From positions 1 through 8,185 of the forward strand of contig PWQG01000145.1 in the NCBI GenBank assembly GCA_003556835.1: 8,185 nt of DNA, written 5' to 3'. The position numbers and the translations under genes were made by a program. The stretch is from Gammaproteobacteria bacterium (GTDB taxonomy: Bacteria; Pseudomonadota; Gammaproteobacteria; Pseudomonadales; Pseudohongiellaceae). The notes below the pieces were generated by a model. That model saw only the letters and a program-made list of their open reading frames with translations, made no database searches and was not told the DNA's origin. Below are positions 1-5,190 of this stretch, one piece after another. The stretch's first letter is position 1, and each line of letters opens with the position of its first letter.

Positions 1-312
1 CCCGACGGTGCCATTCGTAGCAATGACCTCGAAATCCGGGCACCAGGCTTCCGCGTCACCGGCAATGGCCTGCTGGCGGACCTGGGCGAGGAGCGGATCA
101 ACTTCAACCTGGTCGCCTCGGTAGACCGCAGCACGGCTACAGTGCGGGAGCAGGAATACAATATCGGCGGTCATTCCCTGCCGATCGCCTGCACCGGACG
201 ACTGGATGCACCGCGCTGCCTGCCGGACTTCGAGGCGGTGGTGCGCCAGGAGTTGGGCGGTCTTATCGAACGGCGCCTGGGTGACTTCCTGGAGCGGCAA
301 TTGGGGCGGTAA
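1..312 (+). CDS. AsmA-family protein, C-terminal end (partial)
   Basis: The reading frame is open from the first base and ends at TAA 310-312, giving 103 visible residues; the start lies upstream of the window. The visible part carries the typical AsmA C-terminal pattern: a stretch beginning PDGAIRSNDLEIRAPGFRVTG, then a repeat-like beta segment, then LPIACTGRLDAPRCLPDF near residues 60-80, and a charged helical end rich in E, R and L. AsmA proteins are large, inner-membrane-anchored periplasmic beta-rich proteins related to bridge-type lipid transfer proteins and tied to outer-membrane biogenesis. Function here is inferred from family only. The next gene on the right is convergent, 38 bases away, with no clear terminator between them. 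The gene symbol is left blank because only the C-terminus is seen and several AsmA paralogues exist. Confidence 0.8.
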   Translation, partial: PDGAIRSNDLEIRAPGFRVTGNGLLADLGEERINFNLVASVDRSTATVREQEYNIGGHSLPIACTGRLDAPRCLPDFEAVVRQELGGLIERRLGDFLERQLGR

Positions 313-350
313 AACAGGTCGCTGCTGCGGCAATGGCGAATGACAGGGCA

Positions 351-1229
351 TCAGGCCTGCGCGGATGCATCCCCTGCCCGCCTGGTCTGCCACCAATTGT
401 TGAGCCACAGGGCCAGCACGATGATCGCGCCTCCGACAATCAACCGGGGTAAATCCACATCGCGATTCCAGATCAGGATATTGACCAGCAAACCCGCCGG
501 CACCAGGGCGTTGTTCATCACCGCCAGAGTGCCGGCATCCACTTTCGTGGCACCCAGATTCCAGAAGAAATACCCCAGGCCCGAAGCGACCAGGCCCAGC
601 CAGAGCAATACCGCCCACTGCGTACCACTCTGCGGCATCACCGAACCGTCACCGAACAACAGGAAGGCAGGAAGCGCGGCCAGCACCGCGCCCAGATAGA
701 ACCAGGCAAACACGCTGTAGCGTGGCAGTTCCGGCGGCAGTGCATCGGAGAAGCGACGATAGCCAACCTGCCCCAGGGCAAAGCACAGGTTCGCGCCCTG
801 CACCACCAGGAAACCCAGCCAGAAACTGCCATCAATGCCCTCAAAGCGGATCAGTGCAGCCCCGAGCACCGCAATGGCCGCTGTCAGCAGATGAAATGGT
901 GTAAAGCGCCGGTACAGGGCGTCATCCAACAGGGTAACGTACAGTGGCGTGAGCACCGTAAACAGGAGAATCTCCGGTACTGACAGCAGAAGGAAGGATT
1001 GGTAGAAAAAACCGTACATGATGCCCAATTGCACGGCGCCAATTGCCATCAGCACAAGTGCCTGCCGGGCCTTGAGGAGCCGGAATCGCAGAAACGGCAG
1101 GAACACCAGGCTGGCCAACAGCACGCGAACCAGGACCGCAAAATAGCTGTCCACCTGACCGGCCAAATAGACATCAATCAGGGAAAAGGAAAAAGCCCAG
1201 AGTATGGTAACGGCAATCAGATGATACAA
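351..1229 (-). CDS. EamA/DMT-superfamily permease
   Basis: This 292-residue protein is almost entirely hydrophobic, with about ten membrane segments in two repeated halves, the usual architecture and length for the drug/metabolite transporter (EamA) superfamily. It opens with YHLIAVTILWAFSFSLIDVY, a typical first EamA helix, and ends with a short polar tail (QTRRAGDASAQA). Such inner-membrane carriers export amino acids, amines or other small metabolites; the substrate cannot be read from the sequence. The start is TTG at 1227-1229. It is chosen because GGAGAG lies 6 nt upstream and no ATG or GTG gives a better-placed site. It lies 114 bases downstream of the c-di-GMP gene on the same strand and has its own candidate promoter, so it is probably transcribed separately. 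Confidence 0.85.
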   Translation of the reverse strand: MYHLIAVTILWAFSFSLIDVYLAGQVDSYFAVLVRVLLASLVFLPFLRFRLLKARQALVLMAIGAVQLGIMYGFFYQSFLLLSVPEILLFTVLTPLYVTLLDDALYRRFTPFHLLTAAIAVLGAALIRFEGIDGSFWLGFLVVQGANLCFALGQVGYRRFSDALPPELPRYSVFAWFYLGAVLAALPAFLLFGDGSVMPQSGTQWAVLLWLGLVASGLGYFFWNLGATKVDAGTLAVMNNALVPAGLLVNILIWNRDVDLPRLIVGGAIIVLALWLNNWWQTRRAGDASAQA

Positions 1230-1261
1230 GACAGACTCTCCGGCAAAATCGAAAAGCGGGG

Positions 1262-1289
1262 AGTATACCCGCGCACGCCGAAAAATCCA
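1262..1289 (-). promoter_or_regulatory. Candidate sigma-70 promoter for the EamA gene
   Basis: Read on the minus strand, a good -10 element TATACT (1262-1267) is preceded at 16 nt by a weak -35 TGGATT (1284-1289). Transcription would begin about 25 nt upstream of the TTG start. The -10 matches consensus at five of six positions and the -35 at three of six, so this is a plausible but unproven promoter. Confidence 0.35.
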
Positions 1290-1343
1290 CCTTCCCAGTC
1301 AGTGTTTCAAAGCATCAAGCGACAGGCATATAGATCCCGATGT

Positions 1344-4163
1344 TCATGACAGCTTGGCACTGCGCTCGAAATACGGCGTGAACTGTTCGGCGGGAACGGG
1401 CCGGCCCAACAAATAACCCTGGACACCACTACAACCTCGATCTTTCAGGAACTTCAGTTGTTCTTCCGTTTCCGCGCCTTCTGCAACCGTGCGGATTCCC
1501 AACTCACCCGCCATGCTGATGATGGCGCCGGCGATCGATGCATCAACGCTGTCCGGGTCAATTTCATTAATAAAAGAACGGTCGATCTTGAGATTATAGA
1601 CATTGAAATGCTTGAGACGCCCCAGTGAAGAATAACCCGTACCGTAGTCATCGATTGACAGGCGCACTCCCAGCTCCCCCAACTGCTTCATCGTGGCGGC
1701 GGCAGTTTCCGGATCACGCATGGTCACCTCCTCGTTCATTTCCAGTTCCAGCAACTCCCCTGGCACACCGGTTTCACCCAGCAATCTGGCGACTCGCAGG
1801 GGAAACTCCCGATCGCGGAACTGTGCTGCGGACAGGTTGACCGCCATGATCATTGGTGGATGGCCATCATCCATCCAGGCCTTGAGTTGCCGCAAAGAAG
1901 TGCGCAGGACCCAGTCACCCAACTCCAGAATACGGCCCGAGTGCTCAGCGACGGGAATGAATTCGGAAGGTGGCACATCTCCGAATTCAGGATGCTGCCA
2001 GCGCAATAGCGCTTCTGCACCCAACAACCGCAGATCACCAACCGACCATTGCGGCTGATAGTGCAGCGTGAACTGATCGTTCTCCAGCGCCTCAATCAAG
2101 GCATTACCGATGGCCACATCACGCATGATGCGGTCCTGCATACCGCGGGTGAAGAAGCGATAACCGTTACGACTCGATTTCTTGACCTGGTACATGGCCG
2201 CATCGGCATGACGCAACAGGGTTTCTGCATCCTTTCCATCATCAGGGTAGATTGCAATGCCGATTGATGGTGTTGTGCGGATATCGTTTCCCTTGATCCG
2301 ATAGGGTGCCGACACCTCGGACATGACCGACTCAGCCACACGCGAGGCACCACTGGCGTCGCTGCCCTGCAACACAAGCACAAACTCGTCGCCTCCCATG
2401 CGTGACACCGTGTCCACTTCACGCAGCAGGCTTTTCAGACGGTTCCCGACCTCCACCAACAGTCCGTCACCAACTCCGTGCCCCAGAGCATCATTGACCT
2501 GTTTGAAATGATCCAGATCCATGAACATCAGTGCCAGGGGCTCCTGACGGCGCTCCGCCATGCGCAGCGCAAACCCAAGCCGGTCCCGCAACAGGGCGCG
2601 GTTCGGCAGTCCGGTCAATGCATCATAATGTGCAAGCTCCTGGACCTGCTGCTCGATCAACCTCTTTTCAGTGACATCTTCCTTGACGGCCATATAATGG
2701 GTCACCCGACCCTCAGAATTACGGATCGGACTGATCAGCGCGGACGCCACATACTCGCTACCGTCTTTACGCAGGTTGATCAACTCTCCGCGCCAGCTCA
2801 CCCCCTTTTCCAGTCGGGCCCACATTTCTGCATAGGTCTCAGCAGAGGTTCGCCCTGACCGGAATATCCGTGGATTCATACCGAGCACTTCCTCATCCTG
2901 ATATCCGGTCAAGGTTTCAAAAGCAGAATTACTATAGACAATATTGGCGTCGAGATCGGTGATCAAGATAGCGCCGGGGCTCTGCTCAACGGCCTGTTGC
3001 ATCCGCAGGAGTGACTCCTCCGATTCACGCAGACTGGTGATATCCTGCACCGCACCATGAATGCGGATGACCGAACCGCTATCGTCCATCAGTGGCTCAC
3101 CCACCGTACGCACCCATTTGCACGAGCCATCCGCGGTCTCCACGGGCAGGGTCAGATCGTAGGGCTCTCCGGTTCCGATACAGCGTGCCACCGCGGTTTC
3201 GATCTGATGCCTGGCATCACCGGTATAATAGCCGACCGCCTGCTCGACAGTGATTGGCGAACCCTGATCGTGTTCGAAAATACGGTGGACCTCCTCTGAC
3301 CAGTGCAGATTGTTATCGGCCAGGTCGATGTACCAGGCACCCATTCGTGCCATACGATTGGCGATACGGTTGAGCGCCTGACTGGCGCGCAGTTCCTCCA
3401 GCGTTTGCATCAGGCGGGTGACATCCCGCGCCACACCGAACAGGCCCACAATCTCGCCAGATCCATCCCTGATCGGATATTTGCGGTTATCCACCCAACC
3501 CTTCCTGCCTTGTGAATCCTGTATGGGCTGGATGGCACTGGCCACCGGTATCGAGCCGCTGAGCACCTGCTTTTCCAGGGAAAAATAGGCATCAGCGTAC
3601 GCCGCGGGAAACAGCTCGTAATCGGTTTTCCCGATCAATTCGGACCAATTACGACCAGAAGGGGTCAGACAGGCCAGTGTCTGGCTCGCGCCTGTGAACA
3701 CATGGTCACGATTCTTGAAATAGATGAAGTCATCCGTATTCTCGAGCAGTGCGATGAAATTGCTCACAACCGCGTCGCGAAACCCGCTGTACGGTGCCTG
3801 GGCCGGCTTTCGCAATACCATGTCAATGCGTGACCCCTTTGCTTCCTCGACCAGCTGACAGTCGCAGCGCAGAATGCTGATTTCACCATTCGGGCGCAGG
3901 ATACGCAGAGTCTGACTGTGGTGGGGATCTTCAGGGCTGCGATCCAGACAGCGCTCGAACACATCCTGATCGTCCGGATGCACAAAACCGGCCTGCCCAT
4001 GGGCCACAGGGGGCAATTCGCGGGGATGATAACCGGTCAGCAGCGCGCTGTCTCCGTGCACCCGTTGCAGGCGCACGTTACCGTCTTCAAAACGGAATCC
4101 GAGTGTCAACGATTGCGATGCCTTCTCTGTCTCGGATGGTTCCTCTGTCCCGCTTGTCTCCAT
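1344..4163 (-). CDS. Four-PAS GGDEF-EAL cyclic-di-GMP signalling protein
   Basis: This 939-residue protein has no signal peptide or membrane segment, so it should be a cytosolic sensor. Domains in order: PAS about 22-118, PAS about 132-250 (FIYFKNRD, then IGKTDYELFP), PAS about 268-378, PAS about 388-498 (YSNSAFETLTGY), GGDEF about 510-672, EAL about 684-935. The diguanylate cyclase motif GGDEF is intact at 590-594 with the product-inhibition motif RxxD at 581-584 (REVD), five residues upstream. In the EAL domain, EAL (717-719), N776, E808, DD 838-839, K859, the AEGAET block 894-899 and Q915 are all present. The usual ExTE motif reads EMNE (808-811), a Thr-to-Asn change. Both synthesis and hydrolysis of c-di-GMP therefore look possible, with the PAS array setting the balance. 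ATG 4161-4163 is the natural start although its ribosome binding site is poor (AAGG immediately before it). It lies downstream of the 25-codon peptide gene and its terminator. Ligands of the PAS domains are unknown. Confidence 0.95.
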   Translation of the reverse strand: METSGTEEPSETEKASQSLTLGFRFEDGNVRLQRVHGDSALLTGYHPRELPPVAHGQAGFVHPDDQDVFERCLDRSPEDPHHSQTLRILRPNGEISILRCDCQLVEEAKGSRIDMVLRKPAQAPYSGFRDAVVSNFIALLENTDDFIYFKNRDHVFTGASQTLACLTPSGRNWSELIGKTDYELFPAAYADAYFSLEKQVLSGSIPVASAIQPIQDSQGRKGWVDNRKYPIRDGSGEIVGLFGVARDVTRLMQTLEELRASQALNRIANRMARMGAWYIDLADNNLHWSEEVHRIFEHDQGSPITVEQAVGYYTGDARHQIETAVARCIGTGEPYDLTLPVETADGSCKWVRTVGEPLMDDSGSVIRIHGAVQDITSLRESEESLLRMQQAVEQSPGAILITDLDANIVYSNSAFETLTGYQDEEVLGMNPRIFRSGRTSAETYAEMWARLEKGVSWRGELINLRKDGSEYVASALISPIRNSEGRVTHYMAVKEDVTEKRLIEQQVQELAHYDALTGLPNRALLRDRLGFALRMAERRQEPLALMFMDLDHFKQVNDALGHGVGDGLLVEVGNRLKSLLREVDTVSRMGGDEFVLVLQGSDASGASRVAESVMSEVSAPYRIKGNDIRTTPSIGIAIYPDDGKDAETLLRHADAAMYQVKKSSRNGYRFFTRGMQDRIMRDVAIGNALIEALENDQFTLHYQPQWSVGDLRLLGAEALLRWQHPEFGDVPPSEFIPVAEHSGRILELGDWVLRTSLRQLKAWMDDGHPPMIMAVNLSAAQFRDREFPLRVARLLGETGVPGELLELEMNEEVTMRDPETAAATMKQLGELGVRLSIDDYGTGYSSLGRLKHFNVYNLKIDRSFINEIDPDSVDASIAGAIISMAGELGIRTVAEGAETEEQLKFLKDRGCSGVQGYLLGRPVPAEQFTPYFERSAKLS

Positions 4164-4210
4164 GCCTTATTTGCCCGCTGTCGTCAAATTCATGGTTTGT
4201 ACTCGCTACC

Positions 4211-4239
4211 ATGATAACCCCCGACGGGTCAATGTTCTA
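4211..4239 (-). promoter_or_regulatory. Weak candidate promoter for the GGDEF-EAL gene
   Basis: On the minus strand, TATCAT (4211-4216, five of six matches to a -10) is preceded at 17 nt by TAGAAC (4234-4239, three of six to a -35). It lies between the peptide-gene terminator and the ATG at 4163, where a separate promoter would be expected. The -35 is poor, so activator-dependent or read-through expression is equally possible. Confidence 0.25.
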
Positions 4240-4288
4240 CAGTGGTGAGAAAGTGGCTGGAGAAAAATGGATGGTGAAATGTGACGAT

Positions 4289-4316
4289 AAAAAAAGGGAG
4301 CCTCGGCTCCCTTTTC
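4289..4316 (-). terminator. Intrinsic terminator of the 25-codon peptide gene
   Basis: A 10-bp perfect stem (AAAAGGGAGC with GCTCCCTTTT, plus-strand arms 4292-4301 and 4306-4315) encloses a four-base loop. On the minus strand it ends in seven consecutive T, so it is oriented to stop leftward transcription. It ends the small transcript about 50 bases after the peptide stop codon and separates it from the GGDEF-EAL gene. Confidence 0.85.
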
Positions 4317-4325
4317 GTGATGCGT

Positions 4326-4356
4326 GGTTCCAATGGAACCGGCTCGTCAGACGAGC
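4326..4356 (-). other. Two tandem hairpins in the 3' UTR of the peptide gene
   Basis: Two perfect inverted repeats sit side by side with a single base between them. GCTCGT/ACGAGC (4342-4347 and 4351-4356) has a three-base loop. GGTTCC/GGAACC (4326-4331 and 4335-4340) also has a three-base loop. They start 9 bases after the stop codon of the peptide gene and end 9 bases before the A/T tail of the terminator hairpin, so the RNA would end in three consecutive stem-loops. This is more structure than a plain 3' UTR needs and resembles the body of a small RNA. Confidence 0.65.
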
Positions 4357-4365
4357 GGGGTAGCA

Positions 4366-4443
4366 TCAAACCACCAGGAAGTTACCCCCGGCTTCATTGA
4401 TCCCACCTACATCCATTGAAACCTTCGCCATATCACTAGACAT
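4366..4443 (-). CDS. 25-residue peptide of unknown function, very strong ribosome binding site
   Basis: This is a short ORF of 25 codons plus TGA. It begins MSSDMAKVSMDVGG and ends INEAGGNFLVV. The N-terminal half is polar with three Met; two Gly-Gly pairs fall at 13-14 and 19-20; the last four residues are hydrophobic. It has no membrane helix, signal peptide or Cys. Coding is supported by context rather than homology: an ideal ribosome binding site just upstream, a TTGACA promoter, and its own terminator downstream make it a self-contained unit. Codon choice (many A/T third positions, such as TCT, AGT, GTT, GTA, AAT) is less GC-biased than in the flanking genes. I do not recognise the peptide. 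It could be an abundant small protein, a secreted or processed peptide, the coding part of a dual-function RNA, or a leader peptide for the GGDEF-EAL gene. Confidence 0.7.
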   Translation of the reverse strand: MSSDMAKVSMDVGGINEAGGNFLVV

Positions 4444-4458
4444 TGGATCACCTCCTTA
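4443..4458 (-). promoter_or_regulatory. Extended Shine-Dalgarno of the 25-codon gene
   Basis: The minus strand reads TAAGGAGGTGATCCA directly before ATG. Counting the A of ATG, 16 consecutive bases are complementary to the 3' end of 16S rRNA as known in E. coli (ending TTGGATCACCTCCTTA). GGAGG is 7 bases from the ATG, which is optimal. This is far longer than ordinary Shine-Dalgarno matches and fixes the start of the peptide. Confidence 0.85.
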
Positions 4459-4484
4459 GTTTTTCTCAGCTGAACATGGCCTCC

Positions 4485-4514
4485 AGAGTAAGCGTGGTCT
4501 TCCGGGGCTGTCAA
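4485..4514 (-). promoter_or_regulatory. Sigma-70 promoter of the 25-codon gene
   Basis: On the minus strand a perfect -35 TTGACA (4509-4514) is followed after 18 bases by TACTCT (4485-4490), which keeps T1, A2 and T6 of the -10 consensus. Upstream of the -35, 4515-4533 is an A/T-rich tract that could act as an UP element. Transcription would start near 4478, giving a leader of about 35 nt and a transcript of about 190 nt to the terminator. The -35 is strong; the -10 is mediocre. Confidence 0.6.
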
Positions 4515-4525
4515 CGGGAAATTTG

Positions 4526-4554
4526 AAAAAATCCGGAGAACCGCTTCACTCCGG
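4526..4554 (-). terminator. Intrinsic terminator overlapping the end of the PEBP gene
   Basis: On the minus strand CCGGAG (4549-4554) pairs with CTCCGG (4533-4538) around a 10-base loop, followed by A and six T (4526-4531). The first arm contains the last sense codons of the PEBP gene and its TGA lies in the loop. It isolates the PEBP/serB transcription from the peptide gene downstream. Confidence 0.7.
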
Positions 4555-5127
4555 GCGATGGAAGCGGCCCATATAAACCGATTTGGCCAGCACATGTCCC
4601 TCCATGGCGGCCATTACCGCATCACGTGTATCCAGCGGGTCATCACCCGGCATCACATCAAGGTCGATGTCCAGCGCGTAGACTTCGAACAGGTAGTGAT
4701 GGCGAGGACGGCTGGCGGGCGCGCCGGGTCCGCGATAGACCGGACCGGTGGCACTGATCTGGTAGGCACCATTGGGCAATTGCTCTCCTCGCGGCTGCCC
4801 TTCGGCCAGACCGCTGGCATCGGACGGTATGTTCCACACCACCCAGTGCACCTGGGTGCGCACGCCACGATTGGGCGCAAAGTCCAGATCCTGCATATGC
4901 ACTACAAAACTGCGTGTGCCTTCGGGAGCGTTCTCCCAGCGCAGCTCCGGTGAGGTACCACCACCGGGTTCGGCATCTTCGGCCGCCTGGGAATGGCGGA
5001 CCGGAATGTCTTCGCCGTCAGCAAAGGCATCGATACTGAGGGTGAAGGTTTGGGAATGGGCATGGACGCTGGCCAGGCCCAGACATACAACGGCAGCCAG
5101 GGCCATTACGCTACGAAGGGATTTCAT
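4546..5127 (-). CDS. Secreted PEBP/YbhB-family (Raf-kinase-inhibitor-like) protein
   Basis: The 193-residue protein starts with a clear Sec signal: a basic MKSLR, a hydrophobic core to about residue 20, and a probable cleavage after VHA at 21-23. The mature part shows the bacterial PEBP pattern: GGTSPELRWENAPEG (56-70), the conserved DLD triplet (80-82, DPD in most relatives), VHWVVWNIP (93-101) with its His, a GPxYRGPGAP loop (128-137) and the C-terminal TRDAVMAAMEGHVLAKSVYMG. PEBP proteins have a beta fold with an anion/ligand pocket; the bacterial role is poorly defined and the substrate unknown. The ATG at 5125-5127 is preferred over an upstream in-frame GTG or ATG-like start because GGAGAG lies 5 bases upstream and the signal peptide then sits at the N-terminus. 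It follows serB by 59 bases and may be co-transcribed. Its start codon lies inside a 12-bp inverted repeat. Confidence 0.9.
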   Translation of the reverse strand: MKSLRSVMALAAVVCLGLASVHAHSQTFTLSIDAFADGEDIPVRHSQAAEDAEPGGGTSPELRWENAPEGTRSFVVHMQDLDFAPNRGVRTQVHWVVWNIPSDASGLAEGQPRGEQLPNGAYQISATGPVYRGPGAPASRPRHHYLFEVYALDIDLDVMPGDDPLDTRDAVMAAMEGHVLAKSVYMGRFHRPE

Positions 5128-5164
5128 CAGTTCTCTCCAGATTCGGTCAGTGGAACTGATGAAA
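5122..5164 (-). promoter_or_regulatory. 12-bp inverted repeat enclosing the PEBP start codon
   Basis: TTTCATCAGTTC (5122-5133) and GAACTGATGAAA (5153-5164) are perfect reverse complements separated by 19 bases. In a minus-strand RNA the stem would contain the ATG and most of the loop's 3' edge would be the GGAGAG ribosome binding site. Such a hairpin would hinder initiation. Alternatively the two arms, centred 31 bp apart, could be a DNA operator. Confidence 0.55.
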
Positions 5165-5190
5165 GTATAGAATCCGGGCCAGGCGGTCAA
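5164..5190 (-). promoter_or_regulatory. Candidate promoter for the PEBP gene
   Basis: On the minus strand TTGACC (5185-5190, overlapping the serB stop codon) and TATACT (5164-5169) each match consensus at five of six positions. The 15-base spacer is shorter than ideal. A start near 5157 would leave most of the upstream arm of the inverted repeat out of the RNA. Confidence 0.4.

Noticed and set aside
313..350. Possible bidirectional terminator between the asmA-like and EamA genes
   Set aside because: No stem longer than a few base pairs and no T tract on either strand.
4167..4193. Eight-codon ORF ending 3 bases before the GGDEF-EAL start codon
   Set aside because: It has no ribosome binding site and its length and position are easily due to chance; it was noted only because its stop is close to the ATG.
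4443..4458. Plus-strand match to the last 16 bases of 16S rRNA
   Set aside because: Nothing upstream resembles 16S rRNA. The match is explained by a very long Shine-Dalgarno on the minus strand in front of an ORF at the correct spacing.
4407..4595. 62-codon minus-strand ORF across the peptide gene promoter
   Set aside because: It overlaps the PEBP stop, the terminator and the promoter in another frame and lacks a ribosome binding site.
5128..5190. N-terminal extension of the PEBP protein from an upstream start
   Set aside because: It would place 21 residues before a clear signal peptide and would ignore the GGAGAG site 5 bases before the ATG at 5127.
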